Assembly: GCA_963772975.1 (NCBI GenBank)
Contig: CAVYZH010000002.1
Location: 1 to 64,000, forward strand
Direction of reading: 5' to 3'
From: AC-32 sp963772975
Lineage (GTDB): Bacteria; Actinomycetota; Thermoleophilia; Gaiellales; Gaiellaceae
Length of the DNA: 64,000 nt
A model generated the notes under the pieces. It ran no database searches. It had not been told where the DNA came from and was given only the letters and a program-made list of their open reading frames with translations. Below are positions 24,298-32,027 of the stretch, one piece after another (the stretch's first letter is position 1; each line of letters starts with the position of its first letter). Made by a program: the position numbers and the translations under genes.

Positions 24298-25110
24298 CTA
24301 GCCGGCCGCTCGGGCCCCGAGAGGAAACGGCTTCCGGGCGAGCGCCGGCAGCACCTGCGCGGTCACCCAGACGGGCGTCGTCGCGTAGCGCTTCGAGTAG
24401 CGGAAGCTGCCGTCCGCACCGCGCAGGCGGAGCAGGTAGGCGATCGAGCCCTTCGGCACCGCGCGGCCGGCGGCGACGAAGGCCTGCACCGCCCAGGCAG
24501 TCGACTGGGCATCCGAGCCGCGGCCGGGGGTCAGCTCGAAGCCGCCGTCGCGGTTCCGCAGGCGCAGCAGGTACGCGAGGCCGCGGCGGATCGGCTTGCC
24601 CGTCACGCCGGCCGAGCGCAGCGCCTCGATCGCGGCCCCGGTGTCGTTCGAGTCCGGCTGCCCGTTCAGGTACCACGACCACCCCCCGCTCCGGGCCTGT
24701 TGCCGCAGCACGAACCGCATCGCCGCGCGCCGAGCCGGCTGGCGCGCCTGCCGGAGGGCAAGGATTCCCCAGATCGTCGAGTTGACGTTCGGGCCGATCT
24801 GGCCGTTAGCGTGCTGGGCCGCGTGGATCCGCGCGAGCAGCTCCGCCGGTCGCCCCCCGAGCGCGCTCTCGGCGAGCGCGACGAGCTCGACGTCGGTCGT
24901 CTCTACGAGCCCGGCTTCGTGGGCCTGGAGATACTCGAGCGCCTTGCCGGTGTCGGCGCCTGACGCCTGCAACCCGAGCGCGGCCCAGGCCGTCAGCAGC
25001 GGGCCGGCGGAGCCGCCTGATTCCGCGAAGGCGCCGCTCGGCGCCTGGTGCGCCTGCAGGAACCCGGCCGGAGTCACCGCGACGGCGGCCGCGAGCGCGG
25101 CGAGCCTCAC
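24298..25110 (-). CDS. Secreted alpha/alpha-toroid (prenyltransferase-repeat) protein, transcobalamin alpha-domain-like
   Basis: A 270-residue protein with a possible signal (VRLAALAAAVAVTPAGFL). It is built from repeats of about 50 residues typical of squalene-cyclase/prenyltransferase alpha6/alpha6 barrels: LLTAWAALGLQASG, STIWGILALRQA, DTGAAIEALRSAGVTG, RNRDGGFELTPGRGSDAQSTAWAVQAFVAAG, GADGSFRY. It is the last gene of the riboswitch-led ECF operon and overlaps the S component as GTGA. Animal transcobalamin and intrinsic factor have this barrel joined to a DUF4430-like domain, so a cobalamin-binding role is likely. A catalytic cyclase is unlikely because the DxDD-type acidic motif is not seen. 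Function inferred from fold and context. Confidence 0.7.
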   Translation of the reverse strand: MRLAALAAAVAVTPAGFLQAHQAPSGAFAESGGSAGPLLTAWAALGLQASGADTGKALEYLQAHEAGLVETTDVELVALAESALGGRPAELLARIHAAQHANGQIGPNVNSTIWGILALRQARQPARRAAMRFVLRQQARSGGWSWYLNGQPDSNDTGAAIEALRSAGVTGKPIRRGLAYLLRLRNRDGGFELTPGRGSDAQSTAWAVQAFVAAGRAVPKGSIAYLLRLRGADGSFRYSKRYATTPVWVTAQVLPALARKPFPLGARAAG

Positions 25111-25787
25111 GCCCACACGACCTCCGCCTTCAGCCGTCGGGCATAGCGCTCGAGCAGCCGCCGCAGCTCCGGCCCGGCAACGAGTGCCAGCACGAAGTTC
25201 CCGGTCGCGTGGGCTCCGTCGAACCAGATCCCGCGCAGGTACAGCGCAGTGAACGCCTGCCAGGTGTGCGGGTAGAAGCTGAGCCACTCCCAGACGTCCA
25301 TGAAGGCGTCGAAGGCGAAGCCGAGCGCGAAGCAGGTCAACGCGAGCGGCACGCGGCGGCGCAGGAGCGGTGCGGCCAGCCCGCCGATCAGGCCACAGGC
25401 CCCCCACGCCAGCATCTGCCACGGCGTGTACGCGCCCTGGCCGAGGTAGAAGTTCGAGACGAGCGCCGCGAGCGCGCCGACGCAGGCCCCGGCGCGAGGG
25501 CCGAGCGCAACGCCGGCGACCACGGCGATCACCGTCACCGGCTGCACGTTCGGCACGGCCGCGAACAGGACGCGCCCGGCAGCGGCCGCCGCGGCGAGGG
25601 TCGCGATCAGGACGAGCTCCTTGCTCGAACCGGGGCCGCTCTCGAGCCAGGAGACTCCGGCGGCGATCAGTGCACCCGCGACGAACAGCAGCGCGAGCGC
25701 GGCGTCGGCCGGCACGAGCGCCGTCCATGCGGCCGCCGCGACCGCGGCCGCGAGGGCGCCGAAGGTCGCGACCTTAGGCAAGAGCAC
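25107..25787 (-). CDS. ECF transporter substrate-binding membrane component (S), probably for cobalamin
   Basis: A 226-residue protein with about six membrane helices: FGALAAAVAAAAWTAL, ALALLFVAGALIAAGVSW, VLIATLAAAAAAGRVLFAA, VTVIAVVAGVALGPRAGACVGALAALVSNFYLGQG, MLAWGACGLIGGLAAPLL, and LGFAFDAFMDVWEWLSF. GPRAGACVGALAALVSNFYLGQGAYTPWQ is typical of S components. GTG 25787 overlaps the ATPase gene by 14 bp. Cobalamin is inferred from the riboswitch and the two DUF4430 proteins in the operon; another corrinoid or cobalamin precursor is possible. Confidence 0.8.
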   Translation of the reverse strand: MLLPKVATFGALAAAVAAAAWTALVPADAALALLFVAGALIAAGVSWLESGPGSSKELVLIATLAAAAAAGRVLFAAVPNVQPVTVIAVVAGVALGPRAGACVGALAALVSNFYLGQGAYTPWQMLAWGACGLIGGLAAPLLRRRVPLALTCFALGFAFDAFMDVWEWLSFYPHTWQAFTALYLRGIWFDGAHATGNFVLALVAGPELRRLLERYARRLKAEVVWA

Positions 25788-27087
25788 GCTCCCGCTCGGG
25801 CGCGGTCGAGACGACACGGTCGGCGACTTCGGCCGCGAAGACGAGGTCGTTGGTGACGACGAGGGTCGCTCGCGCAGGAGCCTGTGCCCGCAGCAGCGCT
25901 GCGAGCTCATCCTTGCGGGGCGGGTCGACGCCGCGGGTCGGCTCGTCGAGGACGAGCAGGTCCGGCTCGGCGACCAGCACCGCCGCCAGGGCGAGCCGCT
26001 CACGCTCGCCGCTCGAGAGATCTCGCGGATGGCGGTCTTCGAAGCCGGCAAGGCCCACCTGCGCCAGCGTGGCGCGGGCACGCGCGAGATCGCCGCCCAC
26101 GGCCAGCGCGACCTCCTCGTCGGCACGCTCCTTGACGAGGTACCGACCAGGGTCCTGCGAGAGGTAGCAGGCCCGGCCCTCGCGCGTGATGCTGCCGGCC
26201 TGTGGCTCCAGCAGTCCGGAGGCGAGCTTAGCCAGCGTCGTCTTGCCCGAACCATTCGGGCCGACGAGAGCGACGATCTCGCCGCGGCCGAGGCAGAGGC
26301 TCGCCCGCTTCAGGACCGGCGCCGCGCCGTAGGCGAACGAGAGGTCCTCCACCCGGCAGACCGCCGGGCCAGAGGGCTCGGCGTCGGGCAGCAGCGCCTC
26401 CCGGGGCAGCCACGCGTCGGGGGGCTCGCCTTCCTCGATACAGCCGTCCGCGACGAAGAGCACGCGGTCGCAGGCGTCGAGCACGCGCTCGGGCCGCTGC
26501 TCGGAGACGACGACCGCGGCCCTGCTCGCGCGGGCGAGCTCGATCGCGGTCGCGGCCCCGTCGGGGTCGAGCTGCGAGGTCGGCTCGTCGAGCAACAGCA
26601 ACCGCGGCTCGAGCGCGAGCACCGACGCGAGACAGACGCGCTGGAGCTCGCCGCCCGAGAGCTCGGCCACCGGCCGCTCGGCGAGATGCGCGGCGCCGAC
26701 CGCGGCCAGCGCCTGCGCAGCACGAGGCAGGATCTGCGCCGGCGGCGTGCCGAGATTCTCGAGCCCGAACGCGACCTCGTTGTTCACGCGCGTGAACACC
26801 ACCTGGTCCTCCGGATCCTGGAAGAGCGTCGCCACCGTGCCGGCGAGATCGGACGGGTGCACGCGGCGCGTGTCCAGCCCGGCGACCTCGACCGAGCCGG
26901 AGAAGCGGCCGCCGTGGAAGTGCGGCACGAGGCCCGCCAGCGCCCGCAGCAGCGTCGACTTGCCGCCGCCCGAGGGCCCGAGCAGTGCGACCACCTCGCC
27001 CGGCTCGAGCTCCAGCGAGACGCCGCGCAGCGCCTCGTGCTCGCCGGGGTAGGTGAACGCAAGCTCGCTGACGGTCGCTAGAGCCAC
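25774..27087 (-). CDS. Tandem ECF energy-coupling ATPase (EcfA1-EcfA2 fusion)
   Basis: A 437-residue protein with two ABC domains in one chain. Domain 1: Walker A GPSGGGKST (37-45), signature LSGGELQR, Walker B LLLLDEPTS. Domain 2: Walker A GPNGSGKTT near 275, signature LSSGERERL, Walker B LLVLDEPTR. Both signatures and both Walker B glutamates look intact, so both sites may hydrolyse ATP. Separate EcfA1/A2 subunits are usual; the fused form also occurs. It powers EcfT/S-driven uptake. GTG 27087 overlaps the ecfT stop. Confidence 0.92.
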   Translation of the reverse strand: MALATVSELAFTYPGEHEALRGVSLELEPGEVVALLGPSGGGKSTLLRALAGLVPHFHGGRFSGSVEVAGLDTRRVHPSDLAGTVATLFQDPEDQVVFTRVNNEVAFGLENLGTPPAQILPRAAQALAAVGAAHLAERPVAELSGGELQRVCLASVLALEPRLLLLDEPTSQLDPDGAATAIELARASRAAVVVSEQRPERVLDACDRVLFVADGCIEEGEPPDAWLPREALLPDAEPSGPAVCRVEDLSFAYGAAPVLKRASLCLGRGEIVALVGPNGSGKTTLAKLASGLLEPQAGSITREGRACYLSQDPGRYLVKERADEEVALAVGGDLARARATLAQVGLAGFEDRHPRDLSSGERERLALAAVLVAEPDLLVLDEPTRGVDPPRKDELAALLRAQAPARATLVVTNDLVFAAEVADRVVSTAPERERALA

Positions 27088-27776
27088 AGCACTCCGATCG
27101 CCACTGCCGCGGCGCCGAGCGCGAGCGCGGCCCGGTCGAGCCGGTTCCAGCCCGGCCGCGGCGTCCTCGTCCCGCCGGGACGGCCGTAGCCCCGTGCCTC
27201 CATCGCCTCGGCGAGGTTGAGCGCGCGCTCGAGCGAGCCGGCCAGCAGCGGCGCGAGCAGCCGCGCCCGCCCGCGAGCGCCCGAGACCTCCACCCCGCGC
27301 CCGCGCAGCGCCTCGACGAGCCCGGCCGCGTCCCGCTCGAGCGTCGGCACGAGCCTCGTCGCCAGCGCCATCGCCAGCACCGAGCGCCGCGCGAACCGCA
27401 CCGATTGGACGAGGCGGTCGTGGTCGAGCAGCAGCGCGTAGGCCGCGAACGCGAGCGCGACCGCGGTCAGGCGCAGGCCCTGGAAGAGCCCCATGCGCAG
27501 CTCCTCGCGCGTGATGTCCAGCTGTCCGAGCACCGGCACCGTCGGCCCGCTCCAGATCACGTGCCAGCCGATCGACGAGACGAACGGCGTCAGCACGAAG
27601 ACCGCGAGGCCCGAGCCGAGCGCGCCGACGAGGTACATCCGCCGCCGGCCGCCAGGCGCGCGCAGGCAGACGAGCAGGAGCACGAGCGCGATCACGGCGA
27701 CCGAGACGATCCGGTCGGCCAGCAGCGCCGCGGCCGCCAGCGCCGCGAGGAGAAGGGCGGCGGGAGCCGGGCTCAC
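27078..27776 (-). CDS. ecfT: ECF transporter transmembrane coupling protein (EcfT)
   Basis: A 232-residue membrane protein, with GTG 27776 chosen because it overlaps the lipoprotein stop as GTGA. Helices include LLLAALAAAALLADRIVSVAVIALVLLLVCL and LGSGLAVFVLTPFVSSIG. The two coupling motifs contacting the ATPases are seen as VEALRGRGVEV and AEAMEARGYGRPGGTR, the Ala/Glu-Arg-Gly signature of EcfT. It anchors the S component and ATPase in the riboswitch-led operon. Confidence 0.88.
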   Translation of the reverse strand: MSPAPAALLLAALAAAALLADRIVSVAVIALVLLLVCLRAPGGRRRMYLVGALGSGLAVFVLTPFVSSIGWHVIWSGPTVPVLGQLDITREELRMGLFQGLRLTAVALAFAAYALLLDHDRLVQSVRFARRSVLAMALATRLVPTLERDAAGLVEALRGRGVEVSGARGRARLLAPLLAGSLERALNLAEAMEARGYGRPGGTRTPRPGWNRLDRAALALGAAAVAIGVLWL

Positions 27777-28468
27777 CCGCCCACCTCGTAGCGGTAGCGG
27801 AATGGCCACGTCTGCAGCAAGCGCTTCGGGTCGCCGCGGAACGTGAACTTGACGGGCCTGCCGGCCGTGGGGCCGCCCACCGGCTCCATCACCGCCGCCT
27901 CGCCGCCGCCGGGCTGCACGTAGACGACGTTCACGTTCGTCGAGAGCGTCCCTACGCCCGGGCCGACGACCTGGGCGTGCAGGCGCCGAGCGAGCGCCCG
28001 CACCGCGTCCGGGTCGAGGGAGACGATCACCGTCTGCCGGCGCCTGCCGTCATAGCCGCTCAGGAACGGCTGCGGGAACGCGCCGACCACGACCGGGTCC
28101 TGCGCCGGGTTCCGCCAGGAGCGGTAGTCCCACCACGCAAGGTCGCCCTTCCGCAGGCGGTAGTCGGCGGCGCTGCGGTCGGCCAGGTAGCCGTTGACGT
28201 AGTAGAACCAGGAGCGGTTGCCGTGCTCCTCCACCCCGTCGACGCCGCGCACGTAGCGGCCGCCGAAGCGGGTCTTCACGTTCGCCACGCGGTCGAGCGC
28301 CTGCAGCACCGACTCACCGGCAGGGACGCGGGTCGAGTGGAGCACGTGGGCGCCGCGGTCGCGCGTCACCCAGAGCGTCGCGCCGCCGGCCGAGCTCGTC
28401 GAAGACGACGACGAGCCACAGCCGGCCAGCGCGACTAGGAGAACCACCGCGAGAGCGGCTCGCCTCAC
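27773..28468 (-). CDS. DUF4430 lipoprotein, transcobalamin beta-domain-like
   Basis: A 231-residue lipoprotein: VRRAALAVVLLVALAGCGSSSSS carries the LAGC lipobox and a serine-rich linker. The mature part includes VPAGESVLQALDRVANVKTRFGGRYVRGVDGVEEHGNRSWFYYVNGYLADRSAADYRLRKGDLAWWDYRSW. The pairing SWFYYVNG...Y.L..GD..WWDY is the DUF4430 signature, related to the C-terminal domain of transcobalamin. The last 100 residues form a second beta-rich part (TVIVSLDPDAVRALARRL) unlike the first. It should face the outside of the membrane and may present corrinoids to the S component. Start GTG overlaps the previous stop. Confidence 0.83.
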   Translation of the reverse strand: MRRAALAVVLLVALAGCGSSSSSTSSAGGATLWVTRDRGAHVLHSTRVPAGESVLQALDRVANVKTRFGGRYVRGVDGVEEHGNRSWFYYVNGYLADRSAADYRLRKGDLAWWDYRSWRNPAQDPVVVGAFPQPFLSGYDGRRRQTVIVSLDPDAVRALARRLHAQVVGPGVGTLSTNVNVVYVQPGGGEAAVMEPVGGPTAGRPVKFTFRGDPKRLLQTWPFRYRYEVGG

Positions 28469-29064
28469 CGGATCGCGTTCGAGCGGACCGCGCCCTTGAG
28501 CGTGGCCGTCACGAGCCCGCGATGGGCGCCGACGCAGGCCGAGCCGGTGCCGGCCAGGACACTGCGGCCGCCCACGTGCAGCCGTGCCCCCCGCGCGGGC
28601 TTGGTCTTGCCCGTGTCGTCCTGGGCGAGCACGCGGTAGCAGTTGCGCTTCGGCCCCGCGCGCAACGAGAGCGTCGGCGGACCGCCGCTTGGACCGAACG
28701 TCGCCCAGTACCAGAGCACGCGGTCGCCGTCCTTGAGCGCGACCTTGTCGGCGCCGACCGGCGGCGAGACCCCGTTCACCTTGAAGACCCAACCCGTCGT
28801 GGCGCCGGCGACGTAGCGGCCGATCTGGTCGATGAAGGGGCCGAACGACGTGATCGTGACGTGGTAGTAGAACTCGCCGGCCGCGCTGGCCGAGTCGAGC
28901 GCGTCGAGCGCGTTCGCCTTGACCGTGAGCGCCGGCTCGGCCGAGCCGTAGATCGTCTGCGTCTTGCCCTCCACGCGCACGTGCACGCGCAGGGCGAGGG
29001 CCGCCGGAACGACGAGCATGGCCGTCACGAGGACGGCGAAGAGCACAACGAGACGCCTTGGCAC
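28465..29064 (-). CDS. Secreted DUF4430 protein, first gene of the cobalamin operon
   Basis: A 199-residue protein with a signal peptide (MPRRLVVLFAVLVTAMLVVPAALALRV, cleaved after ALA). The DUF4430-like core is TVKANALDALDSASAAGEFYYHVTITSFGPFIDQIGRYVAGATTGWVFKVNGVSPPVGADKVALKDGDRVLWYWATFG; the middle GWVFKVNG...L..GDRVLWYW equals the transcobalamin beta-domain motif. A second beta part follows with cysteines at CYRVLAQDD and SACVGAHRG. Ribosome site AAGGAGG lies eight bases before GTG 29064 and is also part of the riboswitch output hairpin. Probably a soluble cobalamin-binding partner of the alpha-toroid protein. Confidence 0.83.
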   Translation of the reverse strand: MPRRLVVLFAVLVTAMLVVPAALALRVHVRVEGKTQTIYGSAEPALTVKANALDALDSASAAGEFYYHVTITSFGPFIDQIGRYVAGATTGWVFKVNGVSPPVGADKVALKDGDRVLWYWATFGPSGGPPTLSLRAGPKRNCYRVLAQDDTGKTKPARGARLHVGGRSVLAGTGSACVGAHRGLVTATLKGAVRSNAIR

Positions 29065-29096
29065 GAATCCTCCTTCCGCGAGGGGTTCGGGTTTGA

Positions 29097-29239
29097 GGCG
29101 AGAGGCAGGTGTTCTGACTCGGGGCTCCCTCCGGCGCCGCCTTCCCAGCTCGTAGCCAGTGGCAGTTCGGCGCGGGAGCGTCTCCCCTCACAGCGGCGGG
29201 ACCGTCCCGGACTCGCACCGGGTTCCCTCACCGCTCGCC
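29097..29239 (-). ncRNA. Cobalamin (B12) riboswitch controlling the ECF/DUF4430 operon
   Basis: Read on the minus strand, P1 pairs GGCGAG (29234-29239) with CTCGCC (29097-29102). Between lie the conserved runs GGTGAGGGAA, CCCGGTGCGAGTCCGGG, ACGGTCCCGCCGCTGTGA, the B12 box GCCACTGG, GGGAAGGCG, and GAGTCAGAACACCTGCC, all in the right order. Downstream, CCTC (29080-29083) can pair with the GGAGG ribosome site (29069-29073) of the first gene, so the output is likely translational, off when cobalamin is abundant. This strongly suggests the operon handles a corrinoid. Confidence 0.93.
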
Positions 29240-29269
29240 TTGCGGGCGGGACCCTACCATTGGCGTTCG

Positions 29270-29623
29270 ATGAACCGACTCTCGCAGTGGGCCCCCGTCG
29301 TCCTCTGGGCAGGCGTGATCTTCGCGCTCTCCTCCGTGCCGAGCCTCGGGACCGACCTCGGCGTCTGGGACACGGTGCTGCGCAAGTGCGCGCACGCGAC
29401 CGAGTACGCGATCCTGGTGCTGCTGCTCTACCGCGCGCTCTCGCGGGAACTGCCGGCCTTTCTGATCGGCTTCGCGTACGCGGTGACCGACGAGCTGCAC
29501 CAGGCGTTCGTCCGCGGCCGCCACGCCTCGCCGTTCGACGTCGCGATGGACGCGGCCGGCCTGGCGCTCGGCCTGCTACTGCTGCACGCGACGAGGCTGA
29601 CCGTACAATCGCAGCGTGGCTGA
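29270..29623 (+). CDS. VanZ-family membrane protein
   Basis: A 117-residue protein with four membrane helices: WAPVVLWAGVIFALSSVPSL, RKCAHATEYAILVLLLYRAL, ELPAFLIGFAYAVTDELHQAFVRGRHASPFDVAMDAAGLALGLLLL. The stretch KCAHATEY...TDELHQ.F..GR.AS.FDV..DA.G is the VanZ signature. VanZ-like proteins are small membrane proteins of uncertain role, originally linked to teicoplanin resistance. It starts at ATG 29270, divergent from the riboswitch operon, and its stop overlaps the start of the next small gene. Confidence 0.88.
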   Translation: MNRLSQWAPVVLWAGVIFALSSVPSLGTDLGVWDTVLRKCAHATEYAILVLLLYRALSRELPAFLIGFAYAVTDELHQAFVRGRHASPFDVAMDAAGLALGLLLLHATRLTVQSQRG

Positions 29624-29843
29624 TGGAAAGGCGCTTGACGACCGGCAGCTGGACGCGGTGCTCGAGCGGCTCGACGGGCTCCGCGCCGAGCTGCAGCAGC
29701 TGAACCAGCGGCTCGACCACACCGAGGGGTATCTGGCCCTGGCTCACGAGCTGCGCTCGCTGAACGAGTCGCTGCAGGCATTGGCCTACGCGGCGCTGGG
29801 TCAGCAGGGCCCGCAGGTCCGGCGGCGGCGCTCTACGGGCTGA
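29616..29843 (+). CDS. Short coiled-coil protein, unknown function
   Basis: A 75-residue, GTG-initiated frame overlapping the VanZ stop. LDAVLERLDGLRAELQQLNQRLDHTEGYLALAHELRSLNESLQALAYAAL shows leucine-rich heptads, so it probably forms a coiled coil. The basic tail ends RRRRSTG. No family is recognised; coupling to VanZ suggests they work together. Its 3' end overlaps the convergent sugar dehydrogenase by 11 bp. Confidence 0.55.
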   Translation: MADGKALDDRQLDAVLERLDGLRAELQQLNQRLDHTEGYLALAHELRSLNESLQALAYAALGQQGPQVRRRRSTG

Positions 29844-30924
29844 GCTTGTAGACGGTGCCGTCGAGCGAGGTCGCGTAGAGCTCGCCGGCCGCGTCCTCGC
29901 CGAACGAGGACAGGTTGCCCACGCTGAACGGCTCGCGCCGCGGCCCCGAGGTCAGCTTGCCGTGGGAGGTGCGCAGGCTCCAGACCGTGCCGCTGCAGTA
30001 GTCGCCGTAGAAGTAGCGCCCGCGCGCCGAGGCGACGGTCTTGCCGCGGTAGACGTAACCGCCTGTGATCGAGCAGCCCTGCGAGTGGCTGTAGACGGCG
30101 ATCGGGAAGACGAGCACGCCCCGCGGGTTCACCTGCTGGCCCGGCTGATAGCGCACGCGGCCCTCCCAGACGCGCCAGCCGTAGTTGTTCAGCACCCGCT
30201 GCTGCCTGGGCGTGCGTAGGTCGACCTCCTCCCACGCGTTCTGGCCGACGTCGCCGATGTAGAGGTCGTGCGTCAGCCGGTCCCACGAGAAGCGCCAGGG
30301 ATTCCGGAGGCCGTAGCCCGCCACCTGCCAGCGCGCGCCGCGCTTGTCCACGTTCAGGCGCAGGAGCTTGCCGAGGCGGATGTTCAGGTTCTGCGCGCGG
30401 TTGCCGGGATCCCCGCCGGAGCCGCCGTCGCCCATGCCGACGTAGAGCCGCCCGTCAGGGCCGAACTGCAGCTGGCCGCCGTTGTGGTTGTCGAACGGCT
30501 GGTCGACGAACAACAGCCGGTGGGCAGTCTTCGGCAGGGCCGCGGTGCCGTTCGAACGGTACTCGACCACGCGCGTGTCGCCGTTGCGGTCGGTGTAGTC
30601 GACGAAGAAGCGGTGGTTGCGCGCGTAGCGCGGATGGAAGGCGACCGAGAGCAGCCCCTGCTCGCCGCCGGACTTGACGAGGCTGCGGATGTCGAGGAAC
30701 GGCTTCGCGCGGAGCTGGCCGTTCACCAGCACGCGGATCACGCCCGGCTGCTCGACCACGTACAGCTTCCCCGGCTCGCTGCTCGGCGCGGTCGCGTAGA
30801 CCGGCGAGTCGAAGCCGCGCGCGAACGGGCGCATCGTCAGCTCGGCCGAGCGGCTCTGCCCGACGGCGGCACCCGGCAGCGCGACCGCCGCCAGGACGAG
30901 CAAGACCCCGGCGACCCGAATCAC
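29833..30924 (-). CDS. PQQ-dependent aldose/sorbosone dehydrogenase-like secreted protein
   Basis: A 363-residue protein with a signal peptide (MIRVAGVLLVLAAVALPGAAVGQS) and a six-bladed propeller of the soluble glucose/sorbosone dehydrogenase family. Clear motifs: FDSPVYATAPSSEPGKLYVVEQPGVIRVL, GGEQGLLSVAFHPRYA (catalytic-His blade), DNHNGGQLQFGPDGRLYVGMGDGGSGGDPGNRAQN, GYGLRNPWRFSWD, and ITGGYVYRGK. It would oxidise sugars outside the cell if PQQ is supplied; no pqq genes are in the window. GTG overlaps the TrkA stop, making it the last gene of the long minus-strand cluster. Confidence 0.88.
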   Translation of the reverse strand: MIRVAGVLLVLAAVALPGAAVGQSRSAELTMRPFARGFDSPVYATAPSSEPGKLYVVEQPGVIRVLVNGQLRAKPFLDIRSLVKSGGEQGLLSVAFHPRYARNHRFFVDYTDRNGDTRVVEYRSNGTAALPKTAHRLLFVDQPFDNHNGGQLQFGPDGRLYVGMGDGGSGGDPGNRAQNLNIRLGKLLRLNVDKRGARWQVAGYGLRNPWRFSWDRLTHDLYIGDVGQNAWEEVDLRTPRQQRVLNNYGWRVWEGRVRYQPGQQVNPRGVLVFPIAVYSHSQGCSITGGYVYRGKTVASARGRYFYGDYCSGTVWSLRTSHGKLTSGPRREPFSVGNLSSFGEDAAGELYATSLDGTVYKLSP

Positions 30925-31586
30925 GTCTTGAGCAGGACCCTCCGCAACTCGTCCTCCTTGCCCGGCTGGAGGATGGCCAGCACCTGGTCGCCGGGCTCGA
31001 GCTGGGTCGAGCCGACCGCGATCTCGGAGCGGCCGTTGCGCATGATCGAGATCAGACGCGAGCCCTCAGGCAGGCTGAGCCGCTCGACCCGCTGGCCTGC
31101 CGCGGGTGCTCCCTCGGGGATCTGCACCTCGACGATCTCGAGGTTCTCCTTGCGCAGCTCGAGCAGGTGGACGAGGTCGTGCTCGGGTACCTCGTGCTCG
31201 ATCAGCGCCATCAGGCCGCGGGTCGCGGAGACGGTCGGAGCGATCCCGAGCAGGTCGAAATGGGTCTGGTTGCGCGGATCGTTGACGCGCGCGATCACCT
31301 TCTCGACGCCGTACTTCTCGCGCGAGAGCTGGCAGATGATCAGGTTGTCCTCGTCGTCGCCGGTCAGCGCCGCCACGATGTCGGGCGGCCGCGCGATCCC
31401 GGCGCGCTCGAGCACGTAGAGCTCGGTCGCATCGCCGAGCACGGCCTGGTGCTCGAACTCCTGCTCGAGCCGCTCGAAGCGGTCGCGTCGCTGCTCGATC
31501 AGCGTCACCTCGTGCTTGCCGTCCTTGAGGAGCGTCCGCGCAAGGTTCGCTCCGACCTTGCCGCCGCCGGCGATCAGGATGTACAT
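30921..31586 (-). CDS. trkA: TrkA-type NAD-binding K+ transport regulator (RCK_N plus RCK_C)
   Basis: A 221-residue cytosolic protein. RCK_N starts MYILIAGGGKVGANLARTLLKDGKHEVTLIEQRRDRFERL, a GxGxxG nucleotide site with an acidic end of strand 2, and goes on with AVLGDATELYVLERAGI and VVAALTGDDEDNLIICQLSREKYGVEKVIARVNDP. RCK_C is about 140-221 (VQIPEGAPAAGQRVERLSLPEGSRLISIMRNG). Such proteins gate Trk/Ktr channels by NAD(H). No TrkH/KtrB is encoded nearby; the adjacent transporters are APC-UspA permeases. Start ATG shares a base with the upstream stop (TGATG). Confidence 0.9.
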   Translation of the reverse strand: MYILIAGGGKVGANLARTLLKDGKHEVTLIEQRRDRFERLEQEFEHQAVLGDATELYVLERAGIARPPDIVAALTGDDEDNLIICQLSREKYGVEKVIARVNDPRNQTHFDLLGIAPTVSATRGLMALIEHEVPEHDLVHLLELRKENLEIVEVQIPEGAPAAGQRVERLSLPEGSRLISIMRNGRSEIAVGSTQLEPGDQVLAILQPGKEDELRRVLLKT

Positions 31587-32026
31587 CAGGTCGCGGCTGG
31601 CTCGGCGGGCCGGACCTCGCAGGCCCTGACGGATTCGAGCAGCACGTCGATCGCGACCGAGGTCGGGCAGACCGTGCGCAGGCCGCGCTCGCGGTAGAAC
31701 TGGGCGCGGGCCGGGTCGAGCACGCGCACGACCACGCACTGATTGTCGAAGCGCTGCTGCGCGACCTGGCCGATGACGATATTCGTGTTGTCGCCATCCG
31801 TCGCGACGACGACGGCGTCGGCTTCCTCGATGCCCGCGCGCCGCAGGACCTCGATGTCCATCCCATGGCCGAGTACGAAGCCGCCGGCCCAGTGGTCGCC
31901 CAGGCGGCCGAGAGCCTCTTCCTTCTCGTCCACGGCGGTCACGTCCCAGCCTTCGCGGTCGAGCTGGAGAGCGATGTTCGAGCCGACGCGGCCGCAGCCG
32001 ATTACCAAAGCATTCATATCGCTCAC
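31586..32026 (-). CDS. Single-domain TrkA-N (RCK_N) protein
   Basis: A 146-residue protein with only the Rossmann part: MNALVIGCGRVGSNIALQLDREGWDVTAVDEKEEALGRLGDHWAGGFVLGHGMDIEVLRRAGIEEADAVVVATDGDNTNIVIGQVAQQRF. The RCK_C ligand domain is absent. It probably pairs with the complete TrkA made from the next gene, forming a two-protein gating ring as in CeoB/CeoC-type Trk pairs of actinobacteria. It starts one base after the upstream permease stop. Confidence 0.88.
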   Translation of the reverse strand: MSDMNALVIGCGRVGSNIALQLDREGWDVTAVDEKEEALGRLGDHWAGGFVLGHGMDIEVLRRAGIEEADAVVVATDGDNTNIVIGQVAQQRFDNQCVVVRVLDPARAQFYRERGLRTVCPTSVAIDVLLESVRACEVRPAEPAAT

Positions 32027-32027
32027 A

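Noticed and set aside
24298..25110. Terpene cyclase / squalene-hopene cyclase
   Set aside because: The repeats match the fold but the protein is too short, is probably exported, and lacks the acidic catalytic motif.
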